Shown here piece after piece: positions 17,059-26,181 of a DNA stretch of 64,000 nt. Positions within the stretch are counted from its first letter, which is position 1. Each line of letters begins with the position of its first letter. This stretch comes from an uncultured Amylibacter sp. (GTDB taxonomy: Bacteria; Pseudomonadota; Alphaproteobacteria; Rhodobacterales; Rhodobacteraceae). A program made the translations under genes and the position numbers. The stretch spans positions 62,001-126,000 of the forward strand of contig CANMGS010000003.1 in the NCBI GenBank assembly GCA_947497475.1, read 5' to 3'. A model generated the notes under the pieces. That model had not been told where the DNA came from. It made no database searches and saw only the letters and a list, made by a program, of their open reading frames with translations.

Positions 17059-17976
17059 ATGACGCAACCAGTGATCAAAATCGGCACACGCGGCTCTCCT
17101 TTGGCCTTGGCGCAAGCCTATGAAACACGTGCCCGCCTTATGGCAGCGCATGATATGCCCGAGGGCCGTTTTGAAATCGTTGTGATCAAAACCACAGGCG
17201 ATAAAATCCAAGACCGCCCATTAGGTGAAATTGGTGGTAAGGGTCTGTTTACAAAAGAAATAGAAGACGCGCTTTTGGATGGTAGCATCGATATGGCCGT
17301 ACATTCCATGAAGGACATGCCAGTTGAACAACCAGAGGGTTTGGTGCTTGATTGTTATCTACCACGTGAAGATGTGCGTGATGCGTTTGTATCGCTAAAA
17401 TATAAATCTATCGCAGATTTGCCCAAAGGTGCAAAACTTGGCTCCAGCAGCTTGCGTCGGCGCGCGCAAATCCTGAATCGCCGCCCCGATATAGAAGTTG
17501 TCGAATTTCGCGGTAATGTTCAAACGCGTCTACGTAAACTAGAAGAAGGCATTGCGGATGCAACCTTCCTTGCCATGGCGGGTTTGAATCGTTTGGATAA
17601 CAGTGCTGTCGCCCAATCTGCAATCGAAACAGATGATCTGTTACCAGCTGTTGCACAAGGTGCGATTGGTATTGAACGCCATGTGGATAATCAAAGCATA
17701 CATGACATGCTACAAGCGATTGCGGATAAGAATACCGAAAACAGACTTGCCGCAGAACGCGCATTCTTAAAAGCATTGGATGGCTCGTGCCAAACACCCA
17801 TAGCGGGTCTGGCAACATTAGATGGTGATACATTGACCCTTAAAGGGCAAATTTTGCGTATTGATGGATCGGAAGAGGTGAACGGCGAAATATCAGGCCC
17901 TGTATCAGATGGTGCAGAATTGGGTCAGAGGTTAGCAAAAGAACTGCTTAAAAAATCAGGCGGCGCATTCTTTTAA
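17059..17976 (+). CDS. hemC: Hydroxymethylbilane synthase (porphobilinogen deaminase)
   Basis: A 305-residue enzyme that links four porphobilinogen units into hydroxymethylbilane. The start has KIGTRGSPLALAQA; GEIGGKGLFTKEIEDALL and DMAVHSMKDMP line the active site; LGSSSLRRRAQILN and FRGNVQTRLRKL follow. Cys244 in LDGSCQTPIAG is the attachment point of the dipyrromethane cofactor. The ATG at 17059 is preceded by AAAAGAGAACTT; an in-frame ATG at 17017 would add 14 unrelated residues. It is convergent with the DUF900 gene, eight bases away. Confidence 0.96.
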   Translation: MTQPVIKIGTRGSPLALAQAYETRARLMAAHDMPEGRFEIVVIKTTGDKIQDRPLGEIGGKGLFTKEIEDALLDGSIDMAVHSMKDMPVEQPEGLVLDCYLPREDVRDAFVSLKYKSIADLPKGAKLGSSSLRRRAQILNRRPDIEVVEFRGNVQTRLRKLEEGIADATFLAMAGLNRLDNSAVAQSAIETDDLLPAVAQGAIGIERHVDNQSIHDMLQAIADKNTENRLAAERAFLKALDGSCQTPIAGLATLDGDTLTLKGQILRIDGSEEVNGEISGPVSDGAELGQRLAKELLKKSGGAFF

Positions 17977-17984
17977 GTACAGTG

Positions 17985-19298
17985 TTAATTTCGTCCAACA
18001 TCGGCATCTAATTCAACTTCGGGCGGTGTATCAAAAGGGTAAAACTTTGTGAGCCCCCAGAAATTGTCGGAGCGAGACAACAGTGGACGTTTTTTTCCAC
18101 CAGGACCAACATTATGTTGTAATGTCAGCGCAATGTCAGACAGAACGTTTGGATTTTGCCTGAAATAACTATGCCCAACAGACGATCCAGAGTTTTCCAC
18201 GTCTATAAAATGCACATTGCCAGCACGTGCTAGGATTGCTTTATCTATTTGCTCCAAGCTACTGCTTTTCAAACGCCCCAAACGCTGTCCGGTTGCAAGC
18301 TTTTGGGCAATACCTAAAGCGCCGTCATTTTTGTTCACATAAACATTAATTTGGCCAAAAGCATTGGAAAATTCTTCTGCGATTAAGCGTTGGCGTACGA
18401 TACCAAAATCCAAATCTGGCGCAGCTAAAATCAAGTTCTCAATTTTATAAGTTTCATAAGAGGGTTTTCCTCCTCCTCTTGCTTCAATAATCAATTCTCT
18501 TAAAGCAGTCGTTACGACATCTGCACCGCGGCTGTGTGCAATGATATGCACATTATCCAAACCAGAAGTTTGCGAAATCAAACGCAATGTTTCTTTAAGG
18601 TGGAAGACTGAATATTCGCCGCTTTCACGATCTTTTAAATACCCAAGAACACCTCCTGCCCCAGAAGGCCACGTGAAGAAAATCGGGACGCCGATGCGGC
18701 CAGAGAAATGCCACAAATCTGCCAATGCATAGGCCGCATCGTCGAATTCATTGTTAAATCCATGCACAAATAGAACAACATCTCGTTTATTCGATTGCTT
18801 TAATAAACCAGACAACATGCCTTTAAATTCTACTTCTCGCTTTTTGTAAGTCCGAAATGCTGGGTCTTTAGTTGCTTCTGCTGCCGTGCTCGAAACTGGA
18901 AATAATAATGGCGTAGACGGAAAGCGAATGAACTCATCTGCATCCGTAATTTTCAACCGGATTTCTTTTGCCCTGTCTTTTGCTTCGCTAGATTGAACTA
19001 ATTTTTCCCAATCCCTATCCTGACCAAAAGAAACAGTCACCTCTCCAAAAGCCATAGAGGGTGATCTTTTGGATGAATACGGCTTTTGATCAGTCCATTC
19101 ATCCGCCAAAAAACGGTCTGTCATAAAGTATAGTTTTGGCTGCGTTGTGCGTAAATTGTCTGGGATAGCATTCGCAGGGTAGTTTTGTTGCAAATACACT
19201 GTTGGAGTTTTTGTAAGGTTTGGCGCAGGCGAACAGGACAAGACAAATGTTGAAAACACAATACCTAGAAGCTTCCGAAAAGGTATTTTCGTTTTCAT
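17985..19298 (-). CDS. DUF900 alpha/beta-hydrolase lipoprotein
   Basis: A 437-residue protein with a lipoprotein signal (FRKLLGIVFSTFVLSCSPAP, Cys in the lipobox). The catalytic domain is an alpha/beta hydrolase of the DUF900 type: VVLFVHGFNNEFDDAAY, PIFFTWPSGAG, nucleophile elbow IIAHSRGADVV, acid in AAPDLDFGIV and a histidine in SVGHSYF. DUF900 proteins are esterase-like, often envelope-anchored, with unknown substrates. I start at 19298, which places a short basic stretch before the lipobox; two upstream in-frame starts (19343, 19325) would put charged and hydrophobic residues ahead of it. Confidence 0.82.
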   Translation of the reverse strand: MKTKIPFRKLLGIVFSTFVLSCSPAPNLTKTPTVYLQQNYPANAIPDNLRTTQPKLYFMTDRFLADEWTDQKPYSSKRSPSMAFGEVTVSFGQDRDWEKLVQSSEAKDRAKEIRLKITDADEFIRFPSTPLLFPVSSTAAEATKDPAFRTYKKREVEFKGMLSGLLKQSNKRDVVLFVHGFNNEFDDAAYALADLWHFSGRIGVPIFFTWPSGAGGVLGYLKDRESGEYSVFHLKETLRLISQTSGLDNVHIIAHSRGADVVTTALRELIIEARGGGKPSYETYKIENLILAAPDLDFGIVRQRLIAEEFSNAFGQINVYVNKNDGALGIAQKLATGQRLGRLKSSSLEQIDKAILARAGNVHFIDVENSGSSVGHSYFRQNPNVLSDIALTLQHNVGPGGKKRPLLSRSDNFWGLTKFYPFDTPPEVELDADVGRN

Positions 19299-19407
19299 GA
19301 TCTTTAAAAATATCGGGTAAATCATAACATCTTCCAAACTCACAACATAAGCTTGGCATTCTTTAAAGGCACAAGTCTAATCAAAATAATCGATATTTGG
19401 AATTTTA

Positions 19408-19495
19408 TGGCGGAGAGACAGGGATTCGAACCCTGGGAAGCTCTCACTTCAACGGTTTTCAAGACCGCCGCATTCGACCACTCTGCCACCTCTCC
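19408..19495 (-). tRNA. tRNA-Ser (anticodon UGA)
   Basis: An 88-base tRNA on the minus strand with 5' GGAGAGG pairing to TCTCTCC next to the 3' G and an encoded CCA (19408-19410). The anticodon loop is CTTGAAA, anticodon TGA, reading UCA codons. It has the long variable arm of class II tRNAs and the T-loop GGTTCGAATCC. Confidence 0.97.
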
Positions 19496-19715
19496 GCTTC
19501 AAAAAGTGTAAAGTCGATGCTTTAACTTTGGCCTGACTAATTCTGTCGAAAGAAAACTTCAAGCACAAAATCGAGCAAAACATCGCCTAATACAAAAAAA
19601 GGTGAAAACAATATGCTTCCAAAAATACCACATCTTAGGTAGTGTGCCTGCAAGCAAGGGCCGCTAGGTGATAAAACCAACTATAAAAATAAGGCGGGCA
19701 CAGGGAGACACGGGC

Positions 19716-20726
19716 ATGAGCAAGCTTAAATTTACCAATAAAATTGCGAAAATTGGACTGGTAGCAGCCGTTTCATTTAGTTTAACAGCCTGCGAAGAAG
19801 GTACAGGGCCGAGCCTATTTAAGGGCAGCGGTGATGGTACAGGGCTTTTGAAACGTAAGAAAGAGCCTGGAACAGGTCTATTTTCGAAAAAACCACAAGC
19901 TGGTTCTAAAGCGATTAAAGACGGATCTATAAAATTAGTCGAACGCGACGTCGAAGCTCCTGAAGTGTTCCAAGTCACAGAAAAGGCTCTTTGGGATGGT
20001 CGCCCTTCTTTGGGCGGTGTTTGGGTTGCACATCCAGACAGCGATCAGCCTGAGCGCGTTATCATTCGGAACAAAACAAACGGCAAATTCGTTATCGGTG
20101 CTTTGTTCAAACGCGAACGTGATAACCCAGGCCCAAGATTGCAACTCTCTTCTGACGCTGCATCTGCGCTTGGTGTTCTTGCAGGTGCCCCAACAACATT
20201 GAACGTAACAGTGTTGCGCCGTGAAACTGTAAACGTCACAAAAGACGGCGAGCCAGCGACACCCGAGACTGTCGTCACGGAAAAACTGGAACCAGCGCCG
20301 ACACAAGATATTGAAAAATCGGTATTAGCTTCTGTTGCTAAAGCCGAAGATGCTAAAGCACCAAAGGCGGCGAACAAAGACACGCTTACGGTTGACTTGA
20401 AGAATAAAACAGACGCCGCACCAAAACCAAAAGCACGCAAACCAGTTGCTGTTGCAACACCACAACCAGCACCCGCTGCAGTGACATCGACACTTAGCCA
20501 GCCATTCATTCAATTGGGTTTCTTTAGTAAAGAAGGAAACGCTAAAAATACTTTGAAAGCATTGGAAACGCGCAAAATCCCAGGCCGCATTGTGAAAGCG
20601 ACGGCAAAGGGTAAAACTTTCTGGCGTGTTATTGCCGGCCCAGCAACGACAAAGGGCGAGCGCGATGCTTATATGAAAGAAATCACAAAAATGGGCTTCT
20701 CAGACGCCTATCTGACAAAAAACTAA
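19716..20726 (+). CDS. SPOR-domain lipoprotein with a divergent RlpA-like core
   Basis: A 336-residue lipoprotein: signal peptide with lipobox LTAC (Cys26), a Gly/Lys-rich spacer with repeated GTGL(F/L) motifs (residues 40-56), a core at about 95-170, an Ala/Pro/Lys-rich linker and a C-terminal SPOR domain (263-336: FIQLGFFSKEGNAKNTLKAL, TFWRVIAGP). SPOR domains bind denuded peptidoglycan at division sites. The core aligns by eye with the RlpA double-psi barrel (AHPDSDQPERVIIRNKTNGK, RLQLSSDAASALG), but the usual GE and ND-GP catalytic stretches are altered. Its position before a D,D-carboxypeptidase gene is where rlpA lies in other alphaproteobacteria. AGGGAG precedes this ATG. Confidence 0.8.
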   Translation: MSKLKFTNKIAKIGLVAAVSFSLTACEEGTGPSLFKGSGDGTGLLKRKKEPGTGLFSKKPQAGSKAIKDGSIKLVERDVEAPEVFQVTEKALWDGRPSLGGVWVAHPDSDQPERVIIRNKTNGKFVIGALFKRERDNPGPRLQLSSDAASALGVLAGAPTTLNVTVLRRETVNVTKDGEPATPETVVTEKLEPAPTQDIEKSVLASVAKAEDAKAPKAANKDTLTVDLKNKTDAAPKPKARKPVAVATPQPAPAAVTSTLSQPFIQLGFFSKEGNAKNTLKALETRKIPGRIVKATAKGKTFWRVIAGPATTKGERDAYMKEITKMGFSDAYLTKN

Positions 20727-20735
20727 GAGGTACCA

Positions 20736-21881
20736 ATGACTGCTGCCAAAGTCATTTTATATGCATTAACATTCCTTATTACGACATCCATATCATGGGC
20801 ATTTGAAACACCAGCACGCAATGCAATGGTGTATGATGTCCAAACAGGAACCGTGTTATTTGAGAAAGATGCAGTGCGCCCCATGCCACCAGCATCGATG
20901 TCAAAGCTTATGACGCTTAATATGCTTTTCGAGGCCTTGAGAGATGGCCGCGTTGCGTTAGACACAAAGTTCTCTGTTTCAGAAAAAGCCCATAAAATGG
21001 GCGGCTCAAAGATGTTTTTGCGCCAAGGTGAACGCGTTTCAGTCGAGAATTTGATCAAAGGAATCATCATACAATCAGGCAATGATGCATGTGTTGTTGT
21101 GGCAGAAGGACTTGAAGGTTCTGAGGCAGAATTTGCACGTAAAATGACCGTACGCGCGAAAAAGATTGGAATGAAAAATTCATCTTTTGCGAATTCTACA
21201 GGTTGGCCACACCCAGGCCAACGTATGAGCGCCGAAGACTTGGTCATTCTTGCCAACCGTATGATTACAGAGTTCCCAGAATATTATCCTTATTTTGCTG
21301 AAAAATCATTTACTTGGGCAAATATAAAACAGGATAACCGTAACCCACTGCTAAAGCTTGGTATCGGTGCTGATGGCCTTAAAACGGGTCATACAGAAGA
21401 AGCTGGGTATGGTTTGGTTGGCTCAGCTGTTCAAGGTGATCGTCGTGTTATCTTTGTTGTATCTGGCCTAGAAAGCTCGGCACAACGCGCCAGTGAATCT
21501 GAACGCATTGCCAATTGGGCTTTCCGCAATTTCGTAAAGAAAAAAGTCACAGAACAAGACGCTGTTGTTGGATCAGCAGACGTTTGGTTGGGACGTAAAA
21601 AAACAGTTGAACTGTACTCACCAACTGACATCACTGCGCTCTTGCCTTATGACACAGTGGATACTTACAAAGCATCAATCAAATACACTGGCCCACTAGA
21701 AGCCCCTATTGCAAAGGATGCTCAAGTTGCGACATTACTTCTTGAGGCAGAAGGTATGAAGCCAGTGGAATACCCACTTTATGCAAAAACTGATATACGC
21801 AAAGGTGGTCTATTATCCCGTATGAAAGTGTCTGCTGAAAAATTAAAAGACGAGATCATCGGATCCGCTGATGAACGCTAA
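20736..21881 (+). CDS. dacC: D-alanyl-D-alanine carboxypeptidase (penicillin-binding protein, class C low-molecular-weight type)
   Basis: A 381-residue periplasmic serine peptidase with an N-terminal signal peptide (cleavage near residue 22). It carries all three penicillin-binding motifs: Ser54-Met-Ser-Lys57, Ser114-Gly-Asn116 and Lys216-Thr-Gly218. It trims the terminal D-Ala from peptidoglycan pentapeptides. The C-terminal 100 residues form the family's beta-rich domain (KKTVELYSPTDITALLP). The symbol is given by similarity and could equally be dacA. It begins 9 bases after the SPOR lipoprotein and overlaps tmk by 11 bases. Confidence 0.94.
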   Translation: MTAAKVILYALTFLITTSISWAFETPARNAMVYDVQTGTVLFEKDAVRPMPPASMSKLMTLNMLFEALRDGRVALDTKFSVSEKAHKMGGSKMFLRQGERVSVENLIKGIIIQSGNDACVVVAEGLEGSEAEFARKMTVRAKKIGMKNSSFANSTGWPHPGQRMSAEDLVILANRMITEFPEYYPYFAEKSFTWANIKQDNRNPLLKLGIGADGLKTGHTEEAGYGLVGSAVQGDRRVIFVVSGLESSAQRASESERIANWAFRNFVKKKVTEQDAVVGSADVWLGRKKTVELYSPTDITALLPYDTVDTYKASIKYTGPLEAPIAKDAQVATLLLEAEGMKPVEYPLYAKTDIRKGGLLSRMKVSAEKLKDEIIGSADER

Positions 21882-22506
21882 TATGTCACGCGGCATGTTT
21901 ATCACATTCGAAGGCATTGATGGCTCGGGGAAATCTACGCAAGCAAAATCACTTGTCACCGCTCTTGAAACCAAAGGTATGTCTTGTGTTTGGACACGCG
22001 AACCCGGCGGTTCGGAAGGTGCTGAAGCTATCCGAAAGTTATTGGTTGAAGGTGATCCAGATCGTTGGTCACCAGAGACAGAAATCCTACTTTTCAATGC
22101 AGCCAGACGAGATCATTTAGAAAAAACGATACTGCCAGCATTAGAGAACGGACAAACCGTAATCTCGGATCGTTTTGTGGACAGCACACGTGTTTATCAA
22201 GGTGTTGCACGCGCAGATTTACGTGAAACCGTTGATATTCTTCATAAGACCATGATTCAGCAAGAAGCCGATTTAACCTTTATTATTGATATTGATCCAG
22301 AGGTCGCCTTGAAACGTGGCCTTGCTCGTAATTCCGGTGAAGACCGTTTTGAAGACATGGGCTTACAATTTCAAAAGGACTTGCGCGCAGGTTTCCTTGA
22401 TCTTGCAAAGCAAAATCCAAATCGCTGTAAAGTCATTGATGGCAGTCAAAGCATGCAAGACGTCGGCAAAGCGGTTTTAGCTGCTTATGAAAGCGCAATG
22501 AAATGA
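21871..22506 (+). CDS. tmk: Thymidylate kinase
   Basis: A 211-residue kinase that phosphorylates dTMP to dTDP. Walker A is EGIDGSGKST at residues 14-23; the substrate site has TREPGGSEGAEAIR; ISDRFVDSTRVYQG is the DR(Y/F) motif; the lid carries LKRGLARNSGEDRFE. The ATG at 21871 overlaps the carboxypeptidase gene; an ATG at 21883 would remove four residues and is equally possible. The stop overlaps the holB start (ATGA), so translation of the two is coupled. Confidence 0.95.
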   Translation: MNANMSRGMFITFEGIDGSGKSTQAKSLVTALETKGMSCVWTREPGGSEGAEAIRKLLVEGDPDRWSPETEILLFNAARRDHLEKTILPALENGQTVISDRFVDSTRVYQGVARADLRETVDILHKTMIQQEADLTFIIDIDPEVALKRGLARNSGEDRFEDMGLQFQKDLRAGFLDLAKQNPNRCKVIDGSQSMQDVGKAVLAAYESAMK

Positions 22507-23624
22507 GTGACGATACAACGCCGCAATCAGATTGCGTTGAAAACGCGCCCCACCCACGAGAAACCGAGCTGTTGATTGGACAAGACAAGGCACAGGCAGA
22601 TTTTTTGTCAGCGTATCAATCTGGCCGTTTACACCATGCATGGTTGATCACAGGCCCACGTGGTGTTGGCAAAGCAACATTGGCGTGGAAAATTGCCAAA
22701 TTTCTTTTGGCAGAACCCAATGATGATGGTGGTATGTTTGCAGACAGCACGCCTGCACCTGATACATTAGATATTGACCCCAATCATCCAGTTGTACGCC
22801 GCTTAGCAGCATTAGGCGAACCACGTTTATTCCTATGTCGTCGCCCTTGGGATGATAAAGCAAAACGTCACAAGCGTGATATCACAGTAGAAGAAACACG
22901 CGCCTTAAAAGGCTTTTTCAATCTTTCTGCTGCCGATGGTGGGTGGCGTGTGGCTATTGTGGATGCCGCAGATGAAATGAACAGTTCAGCTGCAAACGCT
23001 TTACTGAAGATATTAGAAGAACCGCCAGAGAATACTATTATTCTGCTGATCAGCCATCAACCTGCCCGCCTGTTGCCAACAATTCGTTCCCGCTGCCGCG
23101 AATTACGGTGTGAGAAATTATCAGGCCCAGATATGGCGCAAGCGTTGCACAATGCTGAATTTGAAGCAGGGCAAAACCCCGAAGCCCTTGCAGAGCTTGC
23201 AGATGGTTCTGTTGGAGAGGCAATACGCATAACTTCAGAAGATGGTTTAAAACGATATGCAGACCTTGTCAGCTTAGCGGCACAATCCCCGCAAATGGAT
23301 CGCCCGACAGCCTTAAAACTGGCAAATGCATGTGTCGGTAAAGGTAATGAAGCAACATATGACCTTAGTTTACGCATGATCAGGCAAATGTTGGCGCGAA
23401 TTGCAAAGTTTGCAGCACTCCAACCCAGTGTATTACAAGAAGCCGCCCCTGGCGAAGCCGCTATGTTGGCAAAGCTTGGGCCAAATATCGCATCAGCACG
23501 TAAATGGGCTGATCTTTCTGCGGAATTAACGACCAGATCAAACCATGCGCGCGCAGTGAACCTTGACCCGTCCAGTGTGATCCTAGATATGTTGCTCAAG
23601 ATTAATGAAACTGCGCGGTCATAG
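22503..23624 (+). CDS. holB: DNA polymerase III subunit delta prime
   Basis: A 373-residue clamp-loader subunit. An N-terminal AAA+ domain has HHAWLITGPRGVGKATLAW (P-loop at 51-59) and the sensor stretch SSAANALLKILEEPPENTIILLISH typical of delta prime, followed by RLLPTIRSRCREL, the arginine-finger-like SRC motif. The C-terminal helical part binds the other loader subunits. It overlaps tmk by four bases. In many alphaproteobacteria metG follows holB; here tatD follows directly. Confidence 0.94.
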   Translation: MSDDTTPQSDCVENAPHPRETELLIGQDKAQADFLSAYQSGRLHHAWLITGPRGVGKATLAWKIAKFLLAEPNDDGGMFADSTPAPDTLDIDPNHPVVRRLAALGEPRLFLCRRPWDDKAKRHKRDITVEETRALKGFFNLSAADGGWRVAIVDAADEMNSSAANALLKILEEPPENTIILLISHQPARLLPTIRSRCRELRCEKLSGPDMAQALHNAEFEAGQNPEALAELADGSVGEAIRITSEDGLKRYADLVSLAAQSPQMDRPTALKLANACVGKGNEATYDLSLRMIRQMLARIAKFAALQPSVLQEAAPGEAAMLAKLGPNIASARKWADLSAELTTRSNHARAVNLDPSSVILDMLLKINETARS

Positions 23625-23645
23625 CACCGCTTAAGGCCGCCTATA

Positions 23646-24449
23646 ATGAGTATACCAGCACAGATTGTTGACAGTCATTGTCATCTAGATTTTCCAGACT
23701 TCGAAGGCGAAATTCCACAGATTATAGAACGTGCACAATCCGCTGGTGTCGCCCGAATGGTGACAATCTGTACACGCTTGCGTAATGAGCCGTCTGTACG
23801 TGCGATTGCCGAGGCGCATGATCCTATTTTCTATGCCGCAGGCACCCACCCAATGAGTGCAGCAGAAGAACCACTAGCCACATTGGATGAATTGATAGCT
23901 TTGACCAAACATCCCAAAATGATTGGTATCGGCGAAACGGGTTTGGATTATCATTACACAGCGGAAAGTGCTGATATTCAAAAGAAGTCTCTACGTGTTC
24001 ATATTGCTGCGGCTCGTGAAACAGGCCTGCCTTTGATCATTCATGCACGCGCAGCTGATGATGATATGGCGCGCATTCTGACCGAGGAGCACAAAGCGGG
24101 TGAATACAACTGTGTGATGCATTGTTTTTCATCCTCTCCAGAGCTTGGAAAAGCTGCGTTAGATCTTGGATTTTATCTTTCTATGTCGGGCATTGCGACA
24201 TTCAAGAAATCCCAAGAATTACGCGATATTTTCGCAAGTGCCCCCATTGACCGTGTGTTGGTTGAAACAGACAGCCCATATTTGGCACCTGTTCCTTATC
24301 GCGGCAAACGAAATGAGCCTGCATACACAGCGCATACGGCTGAAGTTGGCGCGCAAGTTTTTGGTGTCGATTATGAAGAGTTTGCAACCCAAACAACTGA
24401 AAATTTTAATAGCCTCTTTTCCAAAGCTGCAGCGTGGTTACCTGTATGA
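23646..24449 (+). CDS. tatD: TatD family metal-dependent DNase
   Basis: A 267-residue TIM-barrel hydrolase. Metal ligands are visible in VDSHCHLDF (His11, His13), IGIGETGLDYHY, PLIIHARAADDD, VMHCFSSSPE and VLVETDSPYLAPVP. The family includes 3'-5' exonucleases acting on DNA or RNA ends in repair and RNA quality control, and D-aminoacyl-tRNA hydrolase relatives. The stop overlaps the next ATG (ATGA), indicating coupling with the MBL hydrolase, as in many alphaproteobacteria. Confidence 0.94.
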   Translation: MSIPAQIVDSHCHLDFPDFEGEIPQIIERAQSAGVARMVTICTRLRNEPSVRAIAEAHDPIFYAAGTHPMSAAEEPLATLDELIALTKHPKMIGIGETGLDYHYTAESADIQKKSLRVHIAAARETGLPLIIHARAADDDMARILTEEHKAGEYNCVMHCFSSSPELGKAALDLGFYLSMSGIATFKKSQELRDIFASAPIDRVLVETDSPYLAPVPYRGKRNEPAYTAHTAEVGAQVFGVDYEEFATQTTENFNSLFSKAAAWLPV

Positions 24450-25243
24450 CAGCTGAATTACGATTTACCATTTTAGGTTGCGGATCATCTGGTGGTGTCC
24501 CACGTTTGGGGAATAACTGGGGCGAGTGTAATCCTGACAATCCAAAGAACAGACGTCGCCGCTGTTCTATGATGGTTCAACGCATCACGGATAAAGGCAC
24601 AACGAATGTGTTGATAGACACCTCTCCTGATATGCGGCAACAATTACTTGATGCAGGCATTGGTGCGTTAGACGCGGTAATTTACACTCACGCGCATGCA
24701 GATCACACCAATGGTTTGGATGATTTGCGTCAATATGTTTTGATGCAACGCGCGCAAGTTCCTGTTTATGCAGATAAATTAACACAAGAAGGCCTCTTGG
24801 ATCGCTTTAACTATGCCTTTGTGCAACCAGAAGGCAGCTTTTATCCAGCAATCTTACAAATGAACGACTTAGAAGATGTTACGCGTATTGAAGGTGCTGG
24901 TGGAACGGTTGAATTCATGGCCTTGGATGTCGATCACGGAACGCCTGCCAAAGGATTTCGCATAGAAGACTTAGCATATATTCCTGATGTCGTACGTATC
25001 CCAGATGAAACATGGCCAAAGTTGGCTGGCTTAGATTGTTGGATCATTGATGCTTTACGCAGAACACCACATTCTACACATACACATCTATCAAATACGA
25101 TTGAATGGATTGAACAGATTAAACCGCGCCGTGCAGTGATCACCAATATGCATGTTGATCTGGATTATGACGATGTCATGACAGAGACACCCGAAAATAC
25201 AATTCCCGCCTATGATGGCCTAACAATAAGTTACCAATTATAA
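24446..25243 (+). CDS. MBL-fold phosphodiesterase-like hydrolase (PhnP-like)
   Basis: A 265-residue metallo-beta-lactamase-fold protein. The metal motif THAHADH is at residues 81-87, with LIDTSPDMRQQLL before it, DVDHGTPAKGF and NMHVDLDYD after it. The N-terminal GCGSSGGVPRLG plus a Cys near residue 40 in RRRRC is typical of the PhnP-related group that accompanies tatD. PhnP itself cleaves phosphoribosyl 1,2-cyclic phosphate; no phn genes are seen here, so the substrate is open. It starts inside the tatD stop and ends inside the next start. Confidence 0.9.
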   Translation: MTAELRFTILGCGSSGGVPRLGNNWGECNPDNPKNRRRRCSMMVQRITDKGTTNVLIDTSPDMRQQLLDAGIGALDAVIYTHAHADHTNGLDDLRQYVLMQRAQVPVYADKLTQEGLLDRFNYAFVQPEGSFYPAILQMNDLEDVTRIEGAGGTVEFMALDVDHGTPAKGFRIEDLAYIPDVVRIPDETWPKLAGLDCWIIDALRRTPHSTHTHLSNTIEWIEQIKPRRAVITNMHVDLDYDDVMTETPENTIPAYDGLTISYQL

Positions 25244-26178
25244 TGCTCAGCAACCTCGAGATCATCCTACCCGTATTCTTATTAATTGGCCTAGGATATC
25301 TCGCGGCACTTCGCGGCATTTTTAGCTCTGATAACTGCGATGTTGTTATGCGGTTCTCACAAACCTTTGCCATTCCCGCATTGTTATTTTCTGCGGTCGC
25401 TCGATTAGACCTTGCTGCGGTATTCCAACCGCAGCTTTTGTTTAGCTATTACTCAGGCACAGCCACCGTTTTTTTCGTGGGCAGTATAATTGCGCATTAC
25501 GTCTTTAAGCGCAGACCGGGCGAAGCTGTTGCAATTGGCTTTACTGCGATGTTTTCAAATACAGTATTATTGGGCTTACCTATCATTGAACGTGCTTATG
25601 GTGCTGATGCATTGCAACCTGTCTATGCTATCATCGCTATTCACGCGCCTTTTTGCTATATACTTGGCATTACAACAATGGAACTGGCACGCGCAGGTGG
25701 GCAACCATTAGGCGTTACATTCAAACACATTTTCCATGAGATTTCGACAAATGCACTGACAATCGGAATTGCACTTGGCTTTGTTGTGAATTTAACGGGG
25801 CTTTCATTGCCGCAATTTGTTTGGTCGCCGATACAATTGCTTGTATCCGCGGCTATTCCTGCAGCCCTGTTTGCGTTGGGTGGTATATTAGTGCGTTATA
25901 AACTAGCTGACCGCTTTGCTGAAACTGTCTTTGTTCTGACATTACGGTTATTTGTTCATCCAGCCATCGCATACGTATTATCAAAACATGTGTTTGCGAT
26001 GCCAATAGAGTTCGTACGTGCCGCCGTATTGGTCGCAGCGATGGCACCAGGTGTAAACGTGTATATCTTTGCAAACATATACGACCGTGCCAAAGGTGTT
26101 GCAGCCAACTCAGTTATCATTGGCACAGCAACAGCAATCTTATCTATCAGCTTTTGGTTGTTTATATTAAGCCCTTAA
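25243..26178 (+). CDS. AEC (auxin efflux carrier) family transporter
   Basis: A 311-residue ten-helix membrane protein. Family features are ILPVFLLIGLGYLAALRGIF in the first helix, FSQTFAIPALLFSAVARLDL, AIGFTAMFSNTVLLGLPII (the conserved Asn-Thr-Gly-like break) and AVLVAAMAPGVNVYIFANIY in the second half. AEC carriers move organic acids or similar anions; substrate unknown. Its ATG overlaps the last base of the MBL gene, so it belongs to the same run from 19.7 kb. Confidence 0.9.
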   Translation: MLSNLEIILPVFLLIGLGYLAALRGIFSSDNCDVVMRFSQTFAIPALLFSAVARLDLAAVFQPQLLFSYYSGTATVFFVGSIIAHYVFKRRPGEAVAIGFTAMFSNTVLLGLPIIERAYGADALQPVYAIIAIHAPFCYILGITTMELARAGGQPLGVTFKHIFHEISTNALTIGIALGFVVNLTGLSLPQFVWSPIQLLVSAAIPAALFALGGILVRYKLADRFAETVFVLTLRLFVHPAIAYVLSKHVFAMPIEFVRAAVLVAAMAPGVNVYIFANIYDRAKGVAANSVIIGTATAILSISFWLFILSP

Positions 26179-26181
26179 GAC

